From: a virus
Virus record (IMG/VR): IMGVR_UViG_3300037247_002067
Span: 1-40,392 of that record
DNA: 40,392 nt
Reading direction: 5' to 3' (one strand)
Shown here: piece by piece, positions 5,525 through 11,384 of the stretch
Position numbering within the stretch: position 1 is the stretch's first letter
Layout: every line of letters starts with the position of its first letter
Program-made: the position numbers and the translations under genes
The notes under the pieces: generated by a model
Databases searched by the model: none
The model's input: only the letters and a program-made list of their open reading frames with translations
Told to the model about the DNA's origin: nothing

Positions 5525-5745
5525 ATCTTCCTCCCTTAAAACCCATAAGAGAAGTCCTTCTTCGAAGGGATATTGAGTTAAGGAAGCTACTTTCTTCTCC
5601 CCTCCTTAAAGTTAGAAAGAAGAAGGTTTCATTAAAAGTAGCACTAGAGAAGGCGCTTGATGATAAGGAGTTTTTATCCCTCCTTAAGGAGGGGGGTTTT
5701 TTATGCGAAACGGGTGGGCCTTTCACAATGGAAGATGCAATATAA
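5521..5745 (+). CDS. Hypothetical protein, 74 aa, with a terminator-like hairpin inside its coding sequence
   Basis: GTG 5521 overlaps the preceding stop as GTGA and follows GAGGAAGGG. The protein is Leu/Lys-rich (PLKPIREVLLRRDIELRKLL, then VALEKALDDKEFLSLLK). Codons near the 3' end contain a perfect CCCTCC-TTAA-GGAGGG hairpin followed by six T residues. Part of the transcript may therefore end before the stop codon. The C-terminal 18 residues after the hairpin look less protein-like. No family is recognised. Confidence 0.5.
   Translation: MNLPPLKPIREVLLRRDIELRKLLSSPLLKVRKKKVSLKVALEKALDDKEFLSLLKEGGFLCETGGPFTMEDAI
5678..5702 (+). terminator. Intrinsic terminator or attenuator ahead of the structured RNA
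   Basis: CCCTCC (5678-5683), TTAA and GGAGGG (5688-5693) are followed by GGG and TTTTTT (5697-5702). This is a near-ideal intrinsic terminator, but it lies inside an open frame. It also presents AAGGAGG at ribosome-site distance from the ATG at 5703. It could limit read-through from the small-gene operon into the RNA region. Confidence 0.6.
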
Positions 5746-5786
5746 CGGCGTTCAAGGTGGAAAGCGTAGATACTCGGCAGGTGTAG
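5703..5786 (+). CDS. Possible 27-aa peptide overlapping the structured RNA
   Basis: ATG 5703 lies about 9 nt after AAGGAGG and opens 27 codons (MRNGWAFHNGRCNITAFKVE, and on to TAG at 5784). It runs into the first helix of the RNA. It could be a leader peptide, or chance. Translation here would interfere with folding of the 5755-5769 strand. Confidence 0.25.
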   Translation: MRNGWAFHNGRCNITAFKVESVDTRQV

Positions 5787-6240
5787 AGTTAATAAACATA
5801 CCCGATCAGGGCGGTTCGATTCCGTGATACTTGGTAGAGTGAAGATTGGGGGTTATAGGTGGGTTCGAGTCCCCCCTACGCTTTCTATCTAACGAACGAA
5901 TCAGCGGGGTGCCTTCTGCCTCCGCTGGATGGGATTGTTAAATGGAAATGGCGAGTTGAAGTGGCGAGGGTTTTAGGAGGCATCCTTCATAACCGGCTTC
6001 GCCGACTGAAGCGTACACTTAGCTACGCATGTAGGACACACCTACATTCATTTCCATTTAACAAGTGGAAATGGCCGACGAGCCACTGGCTTTGGTCGTG
6101 CTTTGTTGGATTTACGGCGGGGATCAACGGGACCGGTTGTGAGATAGACGGAATAGGGCAGAAACCATGTGTTGATCCGGCCGGAAGCTGCATGACGCTA
6201 TGCCCCTATACTCCTACGCCTGGGAGGACCCCGCGCCGTA
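5755..6240 (+). ncRNA. Putative large structured RNA, about 486 nt, with tRNA-like 5' domain
   Basis: The 6061-6240 part is about 57% GC, in a phage that is visibly AT-rich elsewhere. Helices read directly: 5755-5769/5876-5890 (15 pairs, two G-U); 5772-5775/5786-5789; 5805-5808/5825-5828 with 5812-5814/5822-5824 above it; 5859-5863/5871-5875 (one mismatch); 5902-5907/5922-5927; 5935-5950/6049-6064 (16 exact pairs); 5985-5989/6007-6011 enclosing 5994-5997/6001-6004; 6012-6015/6024-6027; 6029-6035/6041-6047; 6076-6079/6095-6098 enclosing 6081-6084/6088-6091; 6114-6120/6231-6239 with a 2-nt bulge; 6121-6128/6171-6178; 6190-6193/6200-6203; 6211-6214/6223-6226. The first domain carries T-arm-like loops (GGTTCGATTCC, GGGTTCGAGTCCC) and a D-arm-like hairpin. 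An open frame covers 5859-6305, but its product is Trp/His/Arg-rich and unconvincing. GOLLD and ROOL are known phage-associated large RNAs of comparable style; identity with either is untested. Confidence 0.65.
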
Positions 6241-6279
6241 AATTCAACAGAGAAGCGGCCCGCATTTTATGGTTATATT

Positions 6280-6501
6280 ATGAAGATAGATCGGTCTCAA
6301 TTTAATTGGCCTAAAGACCCTGAAAGCGGAAGATACATTTGCACAAAAGAGAAACCAATGCCTGTCAACCACAGCCATATTGGGCGTCTATGGATGCACC
6401 TGGATGCTGATGTAATAGAAGAGGATGGTCGTCAAGGCTTTGATGAAAAATATAAATGCCCTCATTGTGGCGTAATGTGGTGGACTGAATGCGATGGCTA
6501 A
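6280..6501 (+). CDS. Zinc-knuckle protein, 73 aa
   Basis: The ATG at 6280 has no obvious ribosome site and lies 40 nt after the RNA block. The product has a Trp/His-rich middle (NHSHIGRLWMHLDADVIEED) and one C-terminal knuckle, YKCPHCGVMWW, with another Cys two codons later and one earlier Cys in YICTKEK. It probably binds a metal ion. The family is not recognised. Confidence 0.6.
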   Translation: MKIDRSQFNWPKDPESGRYICTKEKPMPVNHSHIGRLWMHLDADVIEEDGRQGFDEKYKCPHCGVMWWTECDG

Positions 6502-6522
6502 CAGAGCAATAAAGAGATAAAC

Positions 6523-6768
6523 ATGGATGAACAAAAAGACATTGATTTCCAAGGGCCTCCGGTAGATTCTATTGTTATCTGCGAAAATTGCAAATATTGG
6601 GAAAATCCGGATGGAACATATGGCGAATGTAAACAGATGAAAAAGAAAGTTTCTGTCGAGGTAGAAACTCAGGTTGATAGTAGTTATTGGCTACAAACAT
6701 TTTTAACGGATAGATACTTTGGATGTATTTTAGGTGATTCCGGCATAAGTTGTCGAAAGGAAACATAA
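6523..6768 (+). CDS. Cys-cluster protein (CKYWE type), 81 aa
   Basis: The motif order ICENCKYWENPDGTYGECKQ followed by a later RYFGCILG and SCRKE is the layout of a widespread uncharacterised zinc-binding family in phages and bacteria, in which Cys-x2-Cys-x-Tyr-Trp opens the domain and a Phe-Gly-Cys closes it. It is separated from its neighbours by about 20-45 nt. The biochemical role is unknown. Confidence 0.65.
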   Translation: MDEQKDIDFQGPPVDSIVICENCKYWENPDGTYGECKQMKKKVSVEVETQVDSSYWLQTFLTDRYFGCILGDSGISCRKET

Positions 6769-6813
6769 TGAGTAAATATATTGAACAATAACGAACAATC
6801 AACCCAGGAGAAA

Positions 6814-6975
6814 ATGCTTGATAGTAAGGCTCCGGTTGATTCGATGGTTAGCGGGCAAGGGAAATGCAGGTGGATTGTTATTATCAAGGACAGCTATCAA
6901 GCTGCTTGTGGGAAGGTATTTGGATTTTGGCCCAAAAATAATGGGAAAGAATTAGAATCATACGGACGCAGCTAA
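6814..6975 (+). CDS. Hypothetical small protein, 53 aa
   Basis: ATG 6814 has a CCAGGAGAAA ribosome site; an upstream TTG at 6781 in the same frame is less likely. The product contains GKCRWIVIIKDSYQAACGKV, two cysteines about a dozen residues apart around a beta strand, so at most half a metal site. It abuts the next ATG directly (TAAATG). Confidence 0.55.
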   Translation: MLDSKAPVDSMVSGQGKCRWIVIIKDSYQAACGKVFGFWPKNNGKELESYGRS

Positions 6976-7170
6976 ATGAGCAAATGCGAAGAGTACAAGG
7001 AGGAAGAGGAAGTTTCTTTTGAAGAAGAATTTCTTCTTTGTGAAGAGTGTAAGGATCCTTTTTATTCAAAAGATGGCCTTTGTAATGAGTGTAAGGAGAG
7101 GGTAGAGAAAGAGGAGAGCAAACCTATTTTTAAAAGAGAGGGGGTGAAAAAGGAAAATGATAGATTTTAA
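6976..7170 (+). CDS. Acidic zinc-ribbon protein, 64 aa
   Basis: It starts immediately after the previous stop. It has a Glu-rich N-terminus, then two knuckles (LLCEECKDPF and GLCNECKERV) 10-11 residues apart, as in a short zinc ribbon, then a charged tail. Its 3' end overlaps the next gene by 14 nt. It is probably a protein- or nucleic-acid-binding accessory. Confidence 0.65.
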   Translation: MSKCEEYKEEEEVSFEEEFLLCEECKDPFYSKDGLCNECKERVEKEESKPIFKREGVKKENDRF

Positions 7171-7522
7171 AGTAAGCGTAACCGTAGGAAGAGGGTCAAC
7201 GAAGAGAGAGTTGGTTAAAGACATCACGATGCCGGAGAGTATTCGAGAAGCAATCGAGGTGGAAGGTGGTAGCGAGGCCGGAGTGGTACTTATGTATCAA
7301 TGTGCGCTAGTTGAGAATACAAGAGAGGTACTAAGGAAGAGTGTGACAATAACGAAGCTTGAGGCCCTTTACAAGCGCACTGTGGAAGCACTTATAGGTG
7401 CTGGTATTAATCAAGAGGAAGCGGAGAAGAGTGCAAAGGAGATAACAGGCTTTCCGGTAGAGAAGAGGGTAAGGAAGAAGAAGGAAGAGGAAGGGAAGAA
7501 AGAGAAGAAGAAGAAGAAGTAA
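7157..7522 (+). CDS. Hypothetical protein with poly-Lys/Glu tail, 121 aa
   Basis: The ribosome site GAGAGGGGGTGAAAAAGG precedes the ATG. Residues 1-60 look like a beta sheet (MIDFKVSVTVGRGSTKREL), residues 60-100 are helical (KLEALYKRTVEALIGAGINQ), and the last 20 residues are a Lys/Glu run ending in six Lys. The basic tail suits nucleic-acid or acidic-partner contact. No family is recognised. A gene-free stretch holding RNA-like elements follows. Confidence 0.65.
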   Translation: MIDFKVSVTVGRGSTKRELVKDITMPESIREAIEVEGGSEAGVVLMYQCALVENTREVLRKSVTITKLEALYKRTVEALIGAGINQEEAEKSAKEITGFPVEKRVRKKKEEEGKKEKKKKK

Positions 7523-7533
7523 AGAACTCAAAG

Positions 7534-7581
7534 TGAGAGTGCGGGGTGACATAAGAGTCCTGAACAAATCCCTGCCTCTTA
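7534..7581 (+). ncRNA. 12-bp hairpin resembling a tRNA acceptor/T-stem, partial paralogue of the next element
   Basis: TGAGAG-t-GCGGGG (7534-7546) pairs with CCCTGCCTCTTA (7570-7581), giving 12 pairs with two G-U and one bulged T, around a 23-nt loop. Its strands resemble the 5' (TGAGAGTGGCGG) and 3' (CCTGCCTCTCAT) ends of the tRNA-like element at 7615-7837, so it looks like a shortened duplicate. It lies in the gene-free stretch 7523-7858. Confidence 0.45.
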
Positions 7582-7614
7582 AAGAAATGTTAATGAATAT
7601 TTATGTTTGGAGAA

Positions 7615-7837
7615 ATGAGAGTGGCGGAATTAGACGCATAAGTACACCACTGCGAAGGCACAGAGTTGATGACTTGAGCTATGATGGAGTGTAAGAACTC
7701 CCTCGCAAAGTTAGGAAAGTTAGCGTTCTCCAGGTTAATCACCGGAATAGTAACTTTTAAAGTCGAGCAAAACTATGGTGTAAAGAGTACTTCCGTGAAG
7801 GAGGGCACTCGTGCAGGTGAAAATCCTGCCTCTCATT
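7615..7837 (+). ncRNA. tRNA(Leu)-like RNA with a large insertion in the anticodon arm
   Basis: The acceptor ATGAGAG (7615-7621) pairs exactly with CTCTCAT (7830-7836). TGGCGGAATT-AGACGC matches the 5' half of bacterial tRNA-Leu except for a missing GGT in the D-loop. The T-stem GCAGG/CCTGC (7813-7817/7825-7829) encloses TGAAAAT instead of the usual TTCRANY. GAGT/ACTC (7785-7788/7807-7810) fits a class-II variable arm. TACACCA (7643-7649) pairs with TGGTGTA (7776-7782), but about 126 nt with further hairpins (e.g. GGAGT/ACTCC, 7686-7701) replace the anticodon loop. T8 follows at 7836-7843. It is either a degenerate intron-bearing tRNA or a tRNA mimic. Confidence 0.55.
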
Positions 7838-7858
7838 TTTTTTGAAGGGGAAGATAGT

Positions 7859-8029
7859 ATGAATGAATGTTTAAATAACTTAAAAGATATACAAGAAAAA
7901 ATTATCCACTTGAATGAGTTGATAAATGAAATGACAGTTTTACAGGGAAAATACATTAATTGTTTATGCTTGAGGATTGATACAGTAATTAAAATAGTAG
8001 AAAAACTTGGGAAGGGTAGTTTAAATTGA
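7859..8029 (+). CDS. Small coiled-coil protein, 56 aa
   Basis: ATG 7859 follows GAAGGGGAAG just after the T-run; the longer frame from 7811 is inside the tRNA-like element. The product is one long amphipathic helix (MNECLNNLKDIQEKIIHLNE, continuing LINEMTVLQGKY) and probably forms a coiled coil. Its stop overlaps TTG 8026 (TTGA). The family is not recognised. Confidence 0.6.
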   Translation: MNECLNNLKDIQEKIIHLNELINEMTVLQGKYINCLCLRIDTVIKIVEKLGKGSLN

Positions 8030-8127
8030 TAAATGAGAAGGATATCGATGAGGTCATTAAGTTGATTGATTTTCGGTTTGGGAAAAAGGATAGCAGTAAA
8101 GAGATAAAGGTCTTAAAAGGGGAACTA

Positions 8128-8976
8128 ATGAATTTAAATGATAACACTATGCTTTCGACATTCAGGGATTGTCCTAGGAAGTACTTCTACCGTTTCATTC
8201 TTCACTTGACGTCAAGTGAAAGGGAGATGGGTATCGGAGCGCTTTTTGGGATTGCCATCCATACGGCGCTTGAGGTTTTTTACTCTTCCAATGAGGGAAA
8301 GAGAGAGAAAGCGGAAGACGCTTTCCTTCAAGCTTGGGTTCCCTTCGAGGGAGAGGACCTTACCGGGAAGTGTACTTCCGAGAGGGGAATAGTAATTATT
8401 AATGAGTATGAGAAACATTATAAAGAAGACCCCTTCAAAGTAATTGATACGGAAGTAACGCTTCATGGGGTTCTTTCGGAGGGGAGTCATTTTGTGTTTA
8501 ATATTGATGCAATAGTTGAATGGGAGGGGAAGGAAGGTTTTTATGTAATGGAGCATAAGACAAGTGCGCGGAAGGGATTTTTATCCCTCAGGCCGAACCT
8601 TCAAACGGAAGGGTACGTTTGGGCGGTTAAGCAATTAATGGAGCTAGATGTGAAGGGGGTTATTTTTAACATTATTAATTATAGAAAGGGGAGGAAGGGA
8701 GAGGAGGTAAGAGATACAATTGAATTCAGTAGAGTGATGACTCAAGTAGTAGAGGGGGAATTGAGGGAATGGAAGAGGGATGTAAGAGGGTGGCTTAAGG
8801 GAATTAAGGCTTGTGAGGAAGAAGACTATTGGATGAAAGCTACAGAGTGTTGTAGAAGGTATGGAGCTTGCTCTTTCTTGTCCCTCTGTGAGGTCTCTTC
8901 TCTCGAAGCTAGAGAGAGGTTGAAGAAGGAACTTTTTGTGGAAAAAAGATGGAATCCTTTAAGGAGGGGGGAGTGA
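8128..8976 (+). CDS. RecB/Cas4-like PD-(D/E)XK nuclease with putative Fe-S cysteines, 282 aa
   Basis: ATG 8128 follows AAAAGGGGAACTA and puts LSTFRDCPRKYFYRF at the N-terminus, as in PDDEXK_1/RecB-type nucleases. The frame is open to TTG 8026 (34 more codons, TTGA overlap), so a longer form is possible. Visible motifs in order are: the N-terminal Cys in DCPRKY; GIAIHTALE; the catalytic pair in FNIDAIVEW and VMEHKTSA (Asp ... Glu-x-Lys); the QTEGY motif (Gln-x3-Tyr); and C-terminal cysteines CCRRYGACSFLSLC. The first and last Cys sets match the 4Fe-4S arrangement of Cas4/AddB relatives. The likely role is DNA end processing in replication or recombination, beside the AAA_24 ATPase and the ssDNA-binding candidate. 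Confidence 0.85.
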   Translation: MNLNDNTMLSTFRDCPRKYFYRFILHLTSSEREMGIGALFGIAIHTALEVFYSSNEGKREKAEDAFLQAWVPFEGEDLTGKCTSERGIVIINEYEKHYKEDPFKVIDTEVTLHGVLSEGSHFVFNIDAIVEWEGKEGFYVMEHKTSARKGFLSLRPNLQTEGYVWAVKQLMELDVKGVIFNIINYRKGRKGEEVRDTIEFSRVMTQVVEGELREWKRDVRGWLKGIKACEEEDYWMKATECCRRYGACSFLSLCEVSSLEARERLKKELFVEKRWNPLRRGE

Positions 8977-9371
8977 TGAATCCTACGGAAGGAGAAACGA
9001 TAGAGAAGCTAGAACATATTAGTAACATAAGTTTGGGTCTCAGAAGAGCATTTGCTGAGAACCTTATTATGCAATTTCTCCTTCAATCAGGGTTCGGTCA
9101 GATAGTAGCTAAGTGGGGGGAAGTTATTAAGGAAGGAGTAGAGGAGGTAGAGCAAGAAATAAAAAGCAACTACGCATATCGAATAGTTCAAGAAGAGTCT
9201 TTAGTATCTCTAGAAACAAAGGTAGAACAATTACTAAACTGTGGTTGGTCTTTAGCAGGAGGAGTAGCTATACATAAAATGGTAAGCATAAATTACAATA
9301 ATAATGAGGTTTCTAAAATAACAACATTTATTCAAGCTTTGGTGCGGAAGGAGGGAAAAAATGCAACTTAA
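8976..9371 (+). CDS. Protein with C-terminal DUF1737-like domain, 131 aa
   Basis: ATG 8976 shares a base with the nuclease stop and follows AAGGAGGGGGGAG. Residues 1-75 are helical with no known match. The C-terminal half contains YRIVQEESLVSLETKVEQLL then NCGWSLAGGVAI, the hallmark of DUF1737 (short beta-alpha-beta domain, Trp-x-Leu-x-Gly-Gly). It overlaps the next gene by 11 nt. The function is unknown; context suggests a recombination or replication accessory. Confidence 0.75.
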   Translation: MNPTEGETIEKLEHISNISLGLRRAFAENLIMQFLLQSGFGQIVAKWGEVIKEGVEEVEQEIKSNYAYRIVQEESLVSLETKVEQLLNCGWSLAGGVAIHKMVSINYNNNEVSKITTFIQALVRKEGKNAT

Positions 9372-10056
9372 GAATACAAAGGATATATCAATAAAGGACG
9401 CAAAGAAGAAGTGGCTCATTTATGGGTCAAGTGGAAGTGGGAAGACGACATTCGCGGGGACCTTCCCTTCCCCGGTCTTTCTTGATCTAGATGATAAAAT
9501 GACGCCACTTCTAGGGAAGGATATTCCTTTTTATTCTTTCAAAGGAGAGCCTCCGGGGAGTGTTTGGTTCTCCATTATGAAGGCTCTCAAAGAGGCGATT
9601 GGGATAGAAGGGAGAAGCACAATTGTTATTGATTCCCTCACGTCCCTTTCCGATGCAGCAATGGCTTCGGTTCAGCTTCTCTCTAGTACGAGTGGGAAGA
9701 TGCCTTCACAGCCTGAATATGGAGCACAGTTAGTGAAGATTAAAGAATTCCTTTCCCTTCTACTAAGTGCTGAAAAGAACATTGTAGTTACCGCTCATGA
9801 GAAGATTACGAAGGATGAGCTTCTAGGGAGAATATGGTCAACTCCGATGGTGACAGGTCAACTTAGTGGGACCATCAGTAGGTACTTTGATGAAGTTTAC
9901 CATTCCGAGGTAGTTACGGAAGTAGGAAAGGAAGCTTCTTATCGCCTCTTAATGAGAAGTAATAATATTTACACCGGGAAGACCTCTTTCAGGGGAATTT
10001 CGCTTATGCGGCTTTATTTCCCTCCCTCTTTTGAGGATATCCAAGCGTTTTTGTAA
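9361..10056 (+). CDS. AAA_24 / Sak4-like RecA-fold ATPase, 231 aa
   Basis: Walker A GSSGSGKT lies at residues 22-29 and Walker B STIVIDS ends with Asp91, followed by the expected LTSL. FLDLDDK near residue 41 and the VVTAHEK segment (sensor-like His) are typical of the AAA_24 phage nucleotide-binding family. That family includes Sak4-type single-strand annealing/recombination proteins. Its neighbours, a RecB-like nuclease upstream and an ssDNA-binding candidate downstream, make a recombination/replication module. It starts inside the preceding gene with a GGAAGGAGGG site. Confidence 0.88.
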   Translation: MQLKNTKDISIKDAKKKWLIYGSSGSGKTTFAGTFPSPVFLDLDDKMTPLLGKDIPFYSFKGEPPGSVWFSIMKALKEAIGIEGRSTIVIDSLTSLSDAAMASVQLLSSTSGKMPSQPEYGAQLVKIKEFLSLLLSAEKNIVVTAHEKITKDELLGRIWSTPMVTGQLSGTISRYFDEVYHSEVVTEVGKEASYRLLMRSNNIYTGKTSFRGISLMRLYFPPSFEDIQAFL

Positions 10057-10069
10057 AGGAGGTAAAAGG

Positions 10070-10825
10070 ATGTTTAAAGTAGGAGATATTGTTGATTATG
10101 ATTGTGGTGGCCCGGTAGCACGGTGTGTAGTAAAGGGTGGATTAAATACTTCTAATTTAAGTTATAAATTAGAAGTAATAGAAGAGGGGTTTTATTTTAG
10201 TTCCGGAAAGATTTTAGATTTTGCGTTAGAGAAGCAATGTTCTTTAGTAAGGAAGAAAGGTGAGATAATAAAAGAGAATAAAAATGGGTATCAAATATGG
10301 AATAGCATAGATGTTCAAGAAGTCTTATTTTTGCAAGGTTATAAATGGATAGGAGGTAATAGTAATAACATTAGAATTTTAAGTGAGGCAGAAGCAAGTG
10401 AGTTAAGGTGGATATTGCAAGTATACCCGTTGGATAAGACTATTCTTGCTACACAACAAATCAAAGATTTAGACAGTAAGTATCTATCTACTATAGGAGA
10501 AGTTATAACGGGTAACTTACTAAAAAAGAAAGGTGTTGATTATGATTGTAATCTTATCCGCTTAATAGGGTGTGTAGTAAAGGGTGAATTAAATACCTTA
10601 GTAAGGAAGGAAGGGGGTGAGGAAGAAAAAATGCATTCATTTATAATAGAGCTATTCCCAAAGACGGAGGAAGCGGTTTTGGTTGATGCTTATATGGGAT
10701 CAAGCTTTAGCGATCCTGTTATAAGGGCGCTTAGTAGAGGAAAAGAGAAGGAGATTCTTGAGGAGGCTAGGAGGATGAAAGAAGCATTTAAGAAGCTTGA
10801 AGAAGGAAAATCGTACACCGGGTAA
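10070..10825 (+). CDS. Hypothetical protein with internal duplication, 251 aa
   Basis: ATG 10070 follows AAAGGAGGTAAAAGG. The N-terminal segment VDYDCGGPVARCVVKGGLNT recurs about 148 residues later as VDYDCNLIRLIGCVVKGELN. At DNA level, 15 and 18 bp blocks are identical (10091-10105/10535-10549 and 10122-10139/10569-10586). The segment resembles small beta-barrel regions of the KGDxVxY type. The C-terminus is a charged helix (EILEEARRMKEAFKKLEEGK). No family is recognised; its position suggests a replication accessory. Confidence 0.7.
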   Translation: MFKVGDIVDYDCGGPVARCVVKGGLNTSNLSYKLEVIEEGFYFSSGKILDFALEKQCSLVRKKGEIIKENKNGYQIWNSIDVQEVLFLQGYKWIGGNSNNIRILSEAEASELRWILQVYPLDKTILATQQIKDLDSKYLSTIGEVITGNLLKKKGVDYDCNLIRLIGCVVKGELNTLVRKEGGEEEKMHSFIIELFPKTEEAVLVDAYMGSSFSDPVIRALSRGKEKEILEEARRMKEAFKKLEEGKSYTG

Positions 10826-10887
10826 TCTTTGAGTAAAAAGAGCATTTAGCGAAAAGGGAACTTAACGAAAAGGGGGTGAATTAAAAA

Positions 10888-11289
10888 ATGGCTTTAATTA
10901 AAATAGATGCATCCTTCACGGACGCGAAGGAATACGCGAAGAAAGAATCAGAACCGATCTCAGAAGGTCCCAGAGAACTGAGAATAACAAAGGCTGATTT
11001 AACTCAGAGTAAGGAGAGCGGTAAGGATATGATAGCCTTTGAACTTACTAGCCAAGGTAATGTTAATCCTGATGATAATAATAAGACACTTTATTACTAT
11101 GGAATGTTACCGGGACAAGGAAGTAGGAAGGGGTATCGATCTTTAGTGGATATTGCTACGGCCGCAGGGGTTGCTTGGACTTCGGATGGGTTGGATACAG
11201 ATGAGTTTATCGGGAAAACCGTCATGGTGAATATTGTCCATGAGATTTATAAAGATAGAGTTAACGGGAAGATAAGCTCGTTTGTTTAA
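10888..11289 (+). CDS. Phage single-stranded-DNA-binding candidate (DUF669-like OB fold), 133 aa
   Basis: The pattern LRITKADLTQSKESGKDMIA, FELTSQG, then LYYYGMLPGQGSRKGYRSLV, then DTDEFIGKTVMVNIVHEIYK is that of DUF669-type phage proteins, which occupy the SSB position in many phage replication modules. Their strand pattern suits an OB fold. The ribosome site is GAAAAGGGGGTG. A terminator-like hairpin follows the stop. The SSB role is inferred from similarity and neighbours (ATPase, nuclease, polymerase). Confidence 0.75.
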   Translation: MALIKIDASFTDAKEYAKKESEPISEGPRELRITKADLTQSKESGKDMIAFELTSQGNVNPDDNNKTLYYYGMLPGQGSRKGYRSLVDIATAAGVAWTSDGLDTDEFIGKTVMVNIVHEIYKDRVNGKISSFV

Positions 11290-11296
11290 TGAGGGA

Positions 11297-11366
11297 AGGG
11301 ATAGGGAGAAGGAGCATCGGTTTGATCCTCCCTTTCTAATGTTCCATCCTTATCCCTTCTCTTTTT
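11297..11366 (+). terminator. Long-stem terminator after the ssDNA-binding gene
   Basis: AGGGATAGGGA (11297-11307) pairs with TCCTTATCCCT (11347-11357) over 11 positions with one G-U, enclosing an inner hairpin (GGAG..CTCC near 11311-11331). TTCTCTTTTT follows. It separates the recombination genes from the polymerase cluster. The loop is large for an intrinsic terminator, so an RNA-processing or regulatory role is also possible. Confidence 0.5.
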
Positions 11367-11384
11367 ATTAAAAGGAAAATTATC

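Noticed and set aside
5763-5882. Ordinary functional tRNA gene
   Set aside because: The acceptor and D-like arms fit, but the 120-nt length, 15-bp outer helix, mismatch in the T-stem and absence of a paired anticodon arm with U33 rule out a standard tRNA.
5755-6240. tmRNA, RNase P RNA or a group I/II intron
   Set aside because: I could not find the tmRNA GGATTCGAC start, the RNase P GAGGAAAGTCC core, a group I P7 core or a group II domain V hairpin. A covariance search is still needed.
5859-6305. 148-codon open frame on the plus strand
   Set aside because: It begins inside a helix of the tRNA-like domain, has no ribosome site, and gives a Trp/His/Arg-rich product. Its bases are almost all used by exact RNA stems. 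Only the last 40 codons look at all protein-like.
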